DNA from: a virus | Virus record (IMG/VR): IMGVR_UViG_3300046787_000286 | Location: 142,060 to 206,059 of that record | Strand: one strand, 5' to 3' | DNA: 64,000 nucleotides | Shown here: in pieces, positions 54,951 to 62,344 of the stretch | How positions within the stretch are numbered: the stretch's first letter is position 1 | How the letters are laid out: each line of letters begins with the position of its first letter | Program-made: the position numbers and the translations under genes | The notes under the pieces: generated by a model | What the model was told of the DNA's origin: nothing | The model's database searches: none | Seen by the model: only the letters and a program-made list of their open reading frames with translations

Positions 54951-56519
54951 ATGATGCGCGACTTACTTAACATTCTTGACAAAATAACCCTTACTGAAGG
55001 TGTGGGATTAACTAACCGTAAACCTGGCGAAAAATTCAAAAATCATGTGGATGACATTGTGTCGTACCAGAACATGGAATTTTATCCAGACTCAGGCCGA
55101 TACGAAACCCCAGACGAACTAGCACAGGCCAAAACCTCAGTTGAGCAGTCTGGTAGAAACATACACTGGATCAATCAACCTAACTCATCAACTGGTGGAT
55201 TCATGATTGCCACGTTCACTGGCGAAGATGGAAAAGAATATTATCTAGGCAAATGGGTCAAAGCAATTAGTCCAAACAAGGCCCTGAACAATTTTGCGCA
55301 CAATGAGATTCCCGGTGGATTCAAGTTCCAAAGCAAGGCAGGGCAAAAGGAAAACTCTGGACTCAAGCCCAGTGAGTGGTTAGAGCAATATCAAAACAAC
55401 ACTCCACAAACAATTTTAGATCAAGCCCGCAAGGCATTTGGACCAGACAGCGCAGAAGCTCAAGCACTGGCAACATTTATTAACGGAGATATTCCAGTGG
55501 AAGTTGCCCGTGGTAACATGAACGCTACTGCCTTCCGCGATTACTTTGCTGAGGTACTACAGCCTATTGCACTAGTGCTAGGTAAAAAAGTATCCGGTAA
55601 TGCCGCAGAAGCGGCTCAAATCTTCTTTGGTCCAGGTGCTGATTACTCAGATTGTACAATTAGTTTCAACAACAATACCATTGGTGGCCTGTACGATTCC
55701 TTGTTGGTTAACCCCGAAGGTAAACAGATCAAGCTGTCGAGCAAAGGTAAAGATGGCGCTAACGCATCAGTTACTAACTTGATTAAATCTGTACAAGAAC
55801 TTGAAAAAGTACCTGCAGGTAAAAAGCTCAAGGCCACATTTGCCGAAGAAATAGAAATGTTGACCAACATTGAAAAACTGGGACACTTCGGTGCTCCTAT
55901 TGCTATTGCCGAAAAGTACGGAATTATCGACCAAGGCGACGGAGCAAGAGTTATGCAGTTAAAAAATCTGGGTCCCAACGATGATGTTACTGGTATCTTG
56001 AGCAAGAAGCTACAGGCGTTGTACAATGACCGCAAAGCCAAGGACATGGGACGCATTATCCCGGCTGAACACATGATTGCTGCCATTGCTTACAAAGTTG
56101 CCGATTATGTTAACAAGAACACACGCTTTGGCGAAGCAGCTTCTTCTATCCTAAACAACGCGGCACTGGTACAAATGTATACAAACACTACCGACACTGC
56201 TGATACAATTACTATTACTAAACTAGAAGCAGTATACCCATCGCAGACAGTTACAGGTGTGCTGCTAGATGCTACCAAGGCTTACATGAGCACACAAGGC
56301 AAAGGTAACTTTACATTTAAGATCTTGAAGAATGGTGCCAAGCCAACTGATGTAAACGACATCGACGGAATGGATAGTTTAGAAGAGCCCGGGGTAGATA
56401 CATCTAATCCAGACGAGTTAGACGCTGCTACACAACGTAGAAGTTCTGTAAAAGCAGCTGGAGCAGCACCTGAGAAATTAGGGTCTAAACAAAGTTTAGG
56501 TAGAGCACGTCAACGCTGA
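54951..56519 (+). CDS. Large conserved phage protein
   Basis: 522 residues, function unknown. The MRDLLNILDKITLTEG N-terminus is a leader pattern (M[RK]x(3-5)[LI]x(3)I) seen in other proteins here. The middle (GKQIKLSSKGKDGANASVTN) and the acidic Ser-rich C-terminus are distinctive; I recall relatives in freshwater T4-like phages. ATG/ATG doublet with no clear ribosome site; a TAAGTATATATT stretch ends at the ATG, so the start may be leaderless. Probably late. Confidence 0.6.
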   Translation: MMRDLLNILDKITLTEGVGLTNRKPGEKFKNHVDDIVSYQNMEFYPDSGRYETPDELAQAKTSVEQSGRNIHWINQPNSSTGGFMIATFTGEDGKEYYLGKWVKAISPNKALNNFAHNEIPGGFKFQSKAGQKENSGLKPSEWLEQYQNNTPQTILDQARKAFGPDSAEAQALATFINGDIPVEVARGNMNATAFRDYFAEVLQPIALVLGKKVSGNAAEAAQIFFGPGADYSDCTISFNNNTIGGLYDSLLVNPEGKQIKLSSKGKDGANASVTNLIKSVQELEKVPAGKKLKATFAEEIEMLTNIEKLGHFGAPIAIAEKYGIIDQGDGARVMQLKNLGPNDDVTGILSKKLQALYNDRKAKDMGRIIPAEHMIAAIAYKVADYVNKNTRFGEAASSILNNAALVQMYTNTTDTADTITITKLEAVYPSQTVTGVLLDATKAYMSTQGKGNFTFKILKNGAKPTDVNDIDGMDSLEEPGVDTSNPDELDAATQRRSSVKAAGAAPEKLGSKQSLGRARQR

Positions 56520-57082
56520 GTTAGGTCTGAAATGTAATTGCAGATTCTCAATTGAACTGCTTCTTCTGCACTAAGGTAAACATCTTGTGGAGGAAGCAGT
56601 TTTTCTTTTATAGTTTTTTCGTCTAGTCCAGTTGCCAACTTGTAATGTGCTAGCATGCGTTCGTGAACTAAATTAAACTCTTTTGTAACTGCCCATAGTT
56701 CGTGGTGCTTGCCTTCGCTTCCCCAGGAGTACTGGTGGCTTAGTATACTGGTATTTGGTGTTAATATGCGGGGCTTGCCTGCTAAGAATATCATCAATCC
56801 TGCTGATGCAATTTGCCCTAGTCCCACAGTTTTAACAGGAATCAAGCTGCTTCGTATTACATCGATTAGTGCAAATGCAGATTCGAGCTCCCCGCCTGAG
56901 CTGCAAATCATTAACAGTAATTCTTTTTTCTTCTTTTTAACCACATGATTCTCTGCCAGAATCCACTCTATAATAGGCTGTATTGACTCTTCGTCAACTT
57001 CGCCCATGAAGACATACATCCCGTTGTCTTGCAGTTGTTCCGAATGTGATCTTGATTCTGGTAGGTCTTTTTCTTGTGGCAT
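56510..57082 (-). CDS. ClpP-like serine protease
   Basis: 190 residues from MPQEKDLPESRSHSEQ. The ClpP fold shows in GQIASAGLMIFLAGKP with Ser93 as nucleophile, TSILSHQYSWGSEG with His116, and a PQDVYLSAEEAVQLRICNYI segment carrying Asp. The fold is compact and lacks a transmembrane part. ClpP-like proteins in phages may mature capsid proteins or act on host proteins; the target is unknown. Short relative to bacterial ClpP by its N-terminus. The start lies two bases from the 57084 inverted repeat. Confidence 0.82.
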   Translation of the reverse strand: MPQEKDLPESRSHSEQLQDNGMYVFMGEVDEESIQPIIEWILAENHVVKKKKKELLLMICSSGGELESAFALIDVIRSSLIPVKTVGLGQIASAGLMIFLAGKPRILTPNTSILSHQYSWGSEGKHHELWAVTKEFNLVHERMLAHYKLATGLDEKTIKEKLLPPQDVYLSAEEAVQLRICNYISDLTQR

Positions 57083-57083
57083 A

Positions 57084-57111
57084 ATAAGTAACCGGTTACC
57101 CAATTACTTAT
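57084..57111. repeat. Nested inverted repeat upstream of ClpP gene
   Basis: Outer arms ATAAGTAA / TTACTTAT and an inner palindrome GTAACCGGTTAC. It fills the 35 bases between two genes, where an operator or RNA hairpin controlling the protease could sit. Confidence 0.55.
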
Positions 57112-57117
57112 CATGTA

Positions 57118-58125
57118 TCACAGAGAACGACATTGCGAATTTGTTACAACTTCCACTAAAATGTTGTCAGTTTTTGCCATCGCCGCAACATCTTGCCCTA
57201 GATTCACACTTGCACGGAATCGATGTGCCCCATTCTGCAATCGAAGACTATTCCCGTAATAAGAATAAAATTCAACATTGTGCAAATAACAAACACGCTT
57301 GACTGGCTGTCCGTAAATGTTTTGCACTTCGACCATTACAGTAGGGGACGATGATCTAAAGTACTGATCAATATCAACCAGCTTTTGGATGTCATAAAAC
57401 TCACGATCTTGAATAAAGTAACGCAAGTCTGCACAACCAAACCTACACATTTTGTTGCCAGTTTTTTCTGCGGCATCATTAAATGCATTTACAAACCGTT
57501 CGTCCCAGCTAATTGTTATTGGGATGGACACCTGGGTGTTTCGGTATGCATCCATGTATACATCAGGGGTCTCCATTTTTACACGAAATGCGCGACGAGG
57601 GAAATCACGCAGTACAGCACGAAAAATGTCATCTCCTCGGCTTCGCTCGTCCAGGATGCTTTCTGCACGAGTGCTTAATGCACCGCCGTCGATCCCTTTT
57701 TCAGTAGCACTTTTGGCCAATAACCGTTGTGCCATTACACTTTCTGTAATCCAAACATCCATGGTCAACTTTACAAACCCTGCACCGTTGTAGCGTTCAA
57801 CGATTTTGTATTCGTCAATTAGCCCAGAACTGTAAGTAACGATTTCATCACGGGTTAGTTTGCTGTTACGCAGTTCGCTTTCGCTTAGGACCACAGTTCC
57901 TGCAACTTGCTCACTTGCTAAACGGAATGCTTGTTTCTTTGCTTTTTCAAAATCCGGTGCTTGGGATTCTACACGAATGTAGTATACCTTCTTTTGGTCT
58001 TTCAAATAAGACTTAACTGCAATAACCACACCTAGCGGACTAGGTGTAATCAATACTGACACCGGTGGTACTGCTAGGGCATTAAAACTCAATGCCACTA
58101 GCAGAGTAGCTACTAGCTGTTTCAT
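57118..58125 (-). CDS. Exported FlgT-like protein
   Basis: 335 residues from MKQLVATLLVALSFNALA, a Sec signal. The block KVYYIRVESQAPDFEKAKKQ, then AFRLASEQVAGTVV and YSSGLIDEYKIVERYN resembles the FlgT N-terminal domain (strand, helix, S-x-G-x-[IV]-x-x-[YF]). It is periplasmic or outer-membrane-associated. Coupled by ATGA with the upstream lipoprotein, so they probably act together. Surface remodelling or exclusion are possible roles; none is shown. Confidence 0.7.
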   Translation of the reverse strand: MKQLVATLLVALSFNALAVPPVSVLITPSPLGVVIAVKSYLKDQKKVYYIRVESQAPDFEKAKKQAFRLASEQVAGTVVLSESELRNSKLTRDEIVTYSSGLIDEYKIVERYNGAGFVKLTMDVWITESVMAQRLLAKSATEKGIDGGALSTRAESILDERSRGDDIFRAVLRDFPRRAFRVKMETPDVYMDAYRNTQVSIPITISWDERFVNAFNDAAEKTGNKMCRFGCADLRYFIQDREFYDIQKLVDIDQYFRSSSPTVMVEVQNIYGQPVKRVCYLHNVEFYSYYGNSLRLQNGAHRFRASVNLGQDVAAMAKTDNILVEVVTNSQCRSL

Positions 58126-58796
58126 TGCTGAACACGCCACTTATTGCGGAAGAACTCGCTAGCACGTTCTGAATCTTTGTCCCAACGAATTGTAACCTGC
58201 ACAGTTTGGCGATCCACAATCTTCTCGTCAACTGCACGAACTCCACGCAAGATGCCTGCGGCATTGATACGCACAGTTTCTGTCAAGGTTTGCACAGTGT
58301 CATTGGTGTTTTCGCGAATGGCCCAGTTTGTTTCTTTAGTGGCCTCGTCGTCAGTCATGCTAACTTCTTCGTTGGCATTGATACGTTGTTTAATACGATC
58401 ATTTGCCTTTTCAATGTTCTTAGCAATCACAGTTTTAACCTGCGAGCTAGACACGTCTTCTTGGATGAAGTGACGCAGTTTGGCCTTGGCTCGCATTTCT
58501 GCGACACGGAACGCCTGTTCACGGTTGTTTTCAGAGTTGCCGTAGCTTGGTGCATAAGCAGTAACTTCGATTGCTTTGATATCAGTCTTGCTACACATAG
58601 CATCTGTCATGCCAAATGCACCAGTGCCAAATGCACAATCATATTCTAGCTTGATACCTTTTCGGGTAAAGTTGCTAGACAGTTTCTGCGAATGGATAGG
58701 TGTCATGGACCCGGGGTTTTCTGCTTTGTTTAATTTAACAGAGCTACATGCACTCAATGTCAGTGCAATCGCGGTAACTAAAAGAACACGTTTCAT
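58122..58796 (-). CDS. LPP20-like lipoprotein
   Basis: 224 residues. MKRVLLVTAIALTLSACSSV is a lipoprotein signal with a lipobox (LSAC, Cys17). The mature part contains an LPP20/FlgO-type domain with a helix (AEMRAKAKLRHFIQEDVSSS) and a strand (VRINAAGILRGVRAVDEKIV). It would be lipid-anchored, probably in the outer membrane. Own promoter at 58833. Paired with the FlgT-like protein. Rare in phages. Confidence 0.78.
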   Translation of the reverse strand: MKRVLLVTAIALTLSACSSVKLNKAENPGSMTPIHSQKLSSNFTRKGIKLEYDCAFGTGAFGMTDAMCSKTDIKAIEVTAYAPSYGNSENNREQAFRVAEMRAKAKLRHFIQEDVSSSQVKTVIAKNIEKANDRIKQRINANEEVSMTDDEATKETNWAIRENTNDTVQTLTETVRINAAGILRGVRAVDEKIVDRQTVQVTIRWDKDSERASEFFRNKWRVQQ

Positions 58797-58832
58797 ATGG
58801 CCTCCTTAGCCTGAAAGTTTGTTAATGTGTAT

Positions 58833-58861
58833 ATTATAGCAAAATGGAAATTATTGGTCAA
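58833..58861 (-). promoter_or_regulatory. Sigma70-type early promoter
   Basis: TTGACC, 17-base spacer ending TTTTGC, TATAAT. The -35 lies inside the last codons of the upstream gene. 30-base leader to the lipoprotein ATG. Confidence 0.88.
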
Positions 58862-59048
58862 CCGATTCCACATCCTGCAAGATACGCTTGAGTTCGTCGA
58901 TGTTGACTTCCAACATCTTGACAACAGCATAGGCCATCATACGCACATGGGCATCTTCTGATTTACGATTCTCGTTTTCACGAGCCAAGTATGCTTCCTT
59001 GCCGGCGATTGTGTTACGCAGATTTTCTGCTACGGTTTGGATGTTCAT
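58851..59048 (-). CDS. Small conserved phage protein
   Basis: 65 residues from MNIQTVAENLRNTIAGKE, helical. Unknown. ATGA-coupled; its 3' end overlaps the next promoter. Confidence 0.55.
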   Translation of the reverse strand: MNIQTVAENLRNTIAGKEAYLARENENRKSEDAHVRMMAYAVVKMLEVNIDELKRILQDVESVDQ

Positions 59049-59254
59049 TTCAATTCCTTTACAACCCAAGGTTCAGGTTTAACTTTCCAATGATCCTTGT
59101 TCCAGATACCATGAACATTTTCTTCCCACAATCCAATGATTGCGTTCATGTTAACGGCATGTGCTTCTGCATCCTCTTTGGTGTAAAACTTCATAGGAAC
59201 TGGACTTGGATCATTGGGACTCATTGCCCCGTGTGTGAATTTTGGTTCGTTCAT
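59045..59254 (-). CDS. Small conserved phage protein
   Basis: 69 residues with a VPMKFYTKEDAEAHAVNMNA block typical of a small alpha/beta unit with acidic patch. Unknown. Coupled. Confidence 0.55.
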   Translation of the reverse strand: MNEPKFTHGAMSPNDPSPVPMKFYTKEDAEAHAVNMNAIIGLWEENVHGIWNKDHWKVKPEPWVVKELK

Positions 59255-59430
59255 TTTGATTCTTTCAATCGTTTTACATTCAAGAAAATTCGTTGTTCAT
59301 GCAAGCCAACAGCGGCCTGTCGCAGTTCTCTCAATCTTGCTTCGCTTTGATTTTCTTTGGATTTATTGTGTTCTACGATAAACTGATCCTTGACTAATTG
59401 TAGCAAGATTTCAGTTGCTTCCCAGTTCAT
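59251..59430 (-). CDS. 59-residue helical protein
   Basis: A small gene, MNWEATEILLQLVKDQFIVE, then a charged helix ending LNVKRLKESK. ATGA at both ends supports it. Unknown. Confidence 0.6.
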   Translation of the reverse strand: MNWEATEILLQLVKDQFIVEHNKSKENQSEARLRELRQAAVGLHEQRIFLNVKRLKESK

Positions 59431-59645
59431 TTTTCAACTCCAAACTGTTTCAACATATCATACGCATTGTCATCATCGACAACAAGACTGGCACATTCTC
59501 GCACAATCAACTCAGCGAACAAGTCAAGGTCAAAGTGACGGGTCACTGATACTGACTTGATAGTAGGATCAACCACAGAACTAAAATATTCTTGTCGGCG
59601 TTCTATATGAGCCTGCTCATACAGTTTTTTAATTCGTAGGTTCAT
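59427..59645 (-). CDS. Small protein, FGVEE-tail family
   Basis: 72 residues with FAELIVRECASLVVDDD and C-terminal MLKQFGVEK, matching the 30338 and 59642 proteins. Unknown. Confidence 0.65.
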   Translation of the reverse strand: MNLRIKKLYEQAHIERRQEYFSSVVDPTIKSVSVTRHFDLDLFAELIVRECASLVVDDDNAYDMLKQFGVEK

Positions 59646-59869
59646 TCTTCAACTCCGAAATCTTTGTTAATAGCACGGATGTAATCTTCCGATGTTGGTA
59701 CTTGCCCTTTTTCTTCCATTACCACATCTGTAATTAGAATACTTGCAATTACCTTACGGTGCATATCTTGCATAATCAACTCAGAGAACTTTCGCTTGTC
59801 AAGATACCGAAAACCATCGTGCTCTTCGGTAGTGGCTTGTTCGGCTAGTTGTTTAATCGGTTCGTTCAT
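59642..59869 (-). CDS. Small protein, FGVEE-tail family
   Basis: 75 residues from MNEPIKQLAEQATTEEHDG, with FSELIMQDMHRKVIASI and C-terminal INKDFGVEE; paralogue of 59427 (adjacent) and 30338. Unknown. Confidence 0.65.
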   Translation of the reverse strand: MNEPIKQLAEQATTEEHDGFRYLDKRKFSELIMQDMHRKVIASILITDVVMEEKGQVPTSEDYIRAINKDFGVEE

Positions 59870-60036
59870 ACCATCTCTACCTTGCCGTTGAGTTGTTGTG
59901 CAACTTTGTCAGCTTGGGCACGGCTACGGTATGTTTGGGGCTGACGCACGAAAGAAATCTTACCACTGCGGTCGTATTCGTTACGGCCAATTGCAAATTT
60001 CTCGTCGCTTTGATCCAGGGCAATCACATAAAACAT
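59866..60036 (-). CDS. 56-residue conserved phage protein
   Basis: A small gene: MFYVIALDQSDEKFAIGRNE then RQPQTYRSRAQADKVAQQLN. I recall similar short proteins in T4-like phages. First gene after promoter 60066; overlaps the next gene by ATGA. Confidence 0.65.
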   Translation of the reverse strand: MFYVIALDQSDEKFAIGRNEYDRSGKISFVRQPQTYRSRAQADKVAQQLNGKVEMV

Positions 60037-60065
60037 ACTCGGTCCTTTTTGCTGTCTATGTGTAT

Positions 60066-60094
60066 ATTATAGCAAATCGGGCAATTTTGGTCAA
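60066..60094 (-). promoter_or_regulatory. Sigma70-type early promoter
   Basis: TTGACC, 17-base spacer ending TTTGC, TATAAT; the same sequence, spacer included, as 31510 and 31778. 23-base leader. Confidence 0.92.
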
Positions 60095-60097
60095 CCA

Positions 60098-60120
60098 AAA
60101 GAAAAGCCCCTTGCGGGGCT
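60098..60120 (-). terminator. Intrinsic terminator
   Basis: Minus strand AGCCCC-GCAA-GGGGCT then TTTCTTTT; ends the phasin transcript. Confidence 0.85.
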
Positions 60121-60140
60121 CAAAATGTACTACTTGAGTA

Positions 60141-60407
60141 TTACTTTTTGAAGCTGAACTTTTCTGCCATGTCAGCGTATGCTTTGTTGAAGTCATACTT
60201 GGTAGCTTCTTGAGCTGTCTTTACTGCTTCGCTTGTGAGTGAAGTGAAAGTGTCCATGCCAACCTTAGCTGCCTTCTTTGTGTAGTCGGCTTGTGCATCA
60301 ATGAACTTGATCAATGGTGCTTTGACTGCTTCGTTTGTTACGAATGTGTTGATGAAAGTCTTTTTTGCAGTTTGAACTGCGTCGATGGTTGCGTCTGCTG
60401 TAAACAT
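60141..60407 (-). CDS. Phasin-like protein
   Basis: 88 residues, helical, amphipathic and without signal: MFTADATIDAVQTAKKTFIN, then AAKVGMDTFTSLTSEAVKTA and KYDFNKAYADMAEKFSFKK. The pattern and C-terminal Tyr/Phe-rich end fit the phasin family (PhaP/Phasin_2), which coats polyhydroxyalkanoate granules. Host phasins are usually 150-190 residues, so this is a short one. It could bind host granules or redirect stored carbon. A candidate promoter at 60470 and a terminator just after make it monocistronic. Confidence 0.78.
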   Translation of the reverse strand: MFTADATIDAVQTAKKTFINTFVTNEAVKAPLIKFIDAQADYTKKAAKVGMDTFTSLTSEAVKTAQEATKYDFNKAYADMAEKFSFKK

Positions 60408-60469
60408 AATGTTCTCCTTAAATAAGCAAGTTTGCTACAAGACCCGGCCTATCCAGCGTCTCATAGTAT

Positions 60470-60499
60470 ATTATATATGATCTATATATTGAAGATCAA
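60470..60499 (-). promoter_or_regulatory. Sigma70-type promoter candidate for phasin gene
   Basis: TTGATC, 18-base spacer, TATAAT; weaker spacing than the other sites. 56-base leader with AAGGAG before the ATG. Confidence 0.5.
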
Positions 60500-60514
60500 T
60501 GGGTTTTTGTATGT

Positions 60515-61690
60515 TTAGTGACGACTCACTAAATCTGCAACCTTTTTACCTGTAGCCGGGCCTAGTGTCCATCCCAAATGTCCGTGTCCTGTGTTGTAAA
60601 ACACATTTGGGGTAGATACACTTTGGCGAATAATTGGCATCATGTCTGGTGTCATTGGACGCAAACATGCATACTGAGTGTAATCATGTGTGTTAATGTT
60701 TGGGAAATTAGTATGCACCCATTTCAACAACGGGTCGATTCGATCTCTAGTGATGTCGTAGTTTTCACCTGCCAGCTCTGCTGTGCCTGCAACACGGAAA
60801 CGATTGCCTAATGTTGCTGTAACAATTTTTGCTTCGTCATCTAATAAACTCACTCGAGGCAAATACTTAGGATCGACATTGTTGATTGTGATAGAGTAAC
60901 CCTTGACTGGGTATACATCAATTGTGTCTCCCGCTGTCTTGGCCAATGCTCGACTGCCAACTCCGTTTGCAATCACAATAGCATCGTAAAAGGAAAGTTC
61001 TTCCACATGTCCAATTTTCCAGTTGTAGTGAAATTCAACTCCGTACTTGGTCTCTAAGATTTCTGCAAGGCTATAACAGAACTTGTGAATGTCTCCTGTC
61101 CAATCTTCCTTGGTCCATGTGCCACCGATAATATTCTCAATATCACCTAGTGCAGGATCCATTGACTTTACATGTTGACTGCTTTGTAGCAAATCCCAAC
61201 TGCATCCGTTGGCATTATAAAGTTCTTTAATATCTTGTGCATTTTTCCAATAGTCGGGATTCTTGTAAAAATGCAAGATGCCGCAATCGTTACGATCAAA
61301 ATCGATATTCTCATCGCTACAAATCTCATCGTATAGCTGTCTGCTTTGAATACCCATCTGAACAGTCGAACTAGAGTTGCGATAACAAACATCGTTGACT
61401 GTTGCTAACAAAAATTTAAACACCCAACGCCACATTGCCCAGTCTAGTCTCCAACGAAACTTTAACGGAGCGTCTTTCTTGAACATCCATTTGAAGCCTT
61501 TCTTGACATTGCTCCATGTTGTCCATGTTTCTGAATTACTAACTGATATTTGTCCACCGTTGGCAAAACTTGTTTTCATGCCAGCATAACGTTCAGCTTC
61601 GTATACTCTAACTTTGTGACCGGACTTTGCCAGATAATACGCTGAACATAGTCCCGTAATGCCTGCGCCTACTACTGCTACTTTTTTCAC
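60515..61690 (-). CDS. D-amino-acid dehydrogenase-like FAD oxidoreductase (DadA-type)
   Basis: 391 residues from a GTG (61690). KKVAVVGAGITGLCSAYYLA is the FAD-binding Rossmann motif (GAGITG), followed by RVYEAERYAGMKTSFANGGQ, the DadA-type second block. The C-terminus YACLRPMTPDMMPIIRQS and NTGHGHLGWTLGPATGKKV has the RPxTPDxxPxIG and G-x-[GT]-[HT]-GxT motifs. It would oxidise D-amino acids at the membrane or in the cytosol; the electron acceptor is unknown. A perfect TATAAATA box lies upstream. The phasin gene follows. Confidence 0.82.
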   Translation of the reverse strand: MKKVAVVGAGITGLCSAYYLAKSGHKVRVYEAERYAGMKTSFANGGQISVSNSETWTTWSNVKKGFKWMFKKDAPLKFRWRLDWAMWRWVFKFLLATVNDVCYRNSSSTVQMGIQSRQLYDEICSDENIDFDRNDCGILHFYKNPDYWKNAQDIKELYNANGCSWDLLQSSQHVKSMDPALGDIENIIGGTWTKEDWTGDIHKFCYSLAEILETKYGVEFHYNWKIGHVEELSFYDAIVIANGVGSRALAKTAGDTIDVYPVKGYSITINNVDPKYLPRVSLLDDEAKIVTATLGNRFRVAGTAELAGENYDITRDRIDPLLKWVHTNFPNINTHDYTQYACLRPMTPDMMPIIRQSVSTPNVFYNTGHGHLGWTLGPATGKKVADLVSRH

Positions 61691-61711
61691 TGTTAATTCC
61701 TTAAGACAAAC

Positions 61712-61719
61712 TATTTATA
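61712..61719 (-). promoter_or_regulatory. Late promoter TATAAATA
   Basis: Full T4-type consensus on the minus strand, 22 bases before the GTG of the DadA-like gene. Confidence 0.65.
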
Positions 61720-61739
61720 AGGTACCATTAACCACCTAC

Positions 61740-61745
61740 TAAATA
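61740..61745 (+). promoter_or_regulatory. Late-promoter-like TAAATA box
   Basis: CTAAATAAAATC on the plus strand, then GGAGG and ATG at 61763. Confidence 0.5.
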
Positions 61746-61762
61746 AAATCGGAGGATATCAC

Positions 61763-62032
61763 ATGATACGATTTTTTAAAAACTTATTCAAAGGCAAGGA
61801 ACCTATTCCTGCGCCCGAAGCACCTTACAAGGTAGAAACGCCAGTTACTAAAGTTGCCGCAGTAAATGCACAACCTGTTGTTGCCGAGGTAGTAACTGCC
61901 AAGGCTGTTACCAAGGCACCTGCTAAGAAACGCACGTTTGTTAAACGTGAAGAAGGTGGCGTTGCCAAAGTAGCACCTGTCAAAGCAAAGCCCAAGGCAC
62001 CTGCAAAACCCAAGGCACCTAAAGCAAAATAA
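61763..62032 (+). CDS. Basic Ala/Lys/Pro-rich (histone H1-like) protein
   Basis: 89 residues. A short N-terminal amphipathic helix (MIRFFKNLFKGK) leads into VETPVTKVAAVNAQPVV and a Lys/Ala/Pro-rich tail (KAPAKKRTF, KAKPKAPAKP). Low complexity and strongly basic, like H1-type DNA-compacting tails. It may condense DNA for packaging. GGAGG eight bases before the start; terminator directly after. Confidence 0.75.
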   Translation: MIRFFKNLFKGKEPIPAPEAPYKVETPVTKVAAVNAQPVVAEVVTAKAVTKAPAKKRTFVKREEGGVAKVAPVKAKPKAPAKPKAPKAK

Positions 62033-62055
62033 AAAGCCCCGAAAGGGGCTTTTTT
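62031..62055. terminator. Bidirectional intrinsic terminator
   Basis: AAAAAGCCCC-GAAA-GGGGCTTTTTT serves the basic-protein gene (plus) and the 62054 gene (minus). Confidence 0.9.
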
Positions 62056-62344
62056 ATTGAAATATCATTCTGGCTAGTGCTACACTATCTATGCTGACTA
62101 ACAAGAAGTAGTTGGCTAACATACCTAGACTCTTTCGTGTCCATGCCGCCCATGCAAAGATAACGCATTGTGTAATGAACAATGGGTATAGGATCAAGAA
62201 AGGCGGATTAGGAACAGTTAGCATCATAGTAAATGAGCATCCGATACTCAAGAACCATGCCAAGATTTCTAATCCACAACGTAGAGGATTACTGCGCCAG
62301 TCCTCCCGTATCCATGCAACAATATTAAGCAGTAAATTGTTCAT
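62054..62344 (-). CDS. Small membrane protein
   Basis: 96 residues from MNNLLLNIVAWIREDWRSNP. Three hydrophobic stretches: GLEILAWFLSIGCSFTMMLT, LILYPLFITQCVIFAWAAW and LANYFLLVSIDSVALARMIF. I recall a similar protein in other T4-like phages. The start lies 20 bases inside the UvsE gene. Unknown. Confidence 0.65.
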   Translation of the reverse strand: MNNLLLNIVAWIREDWRSNPLRCGLEILAWFLSIGCSFTMMLTVPNPPFLILYPLFITQCVIFAWAAWTRKSLGMLANYFLLVSIDSVALARMIFQ

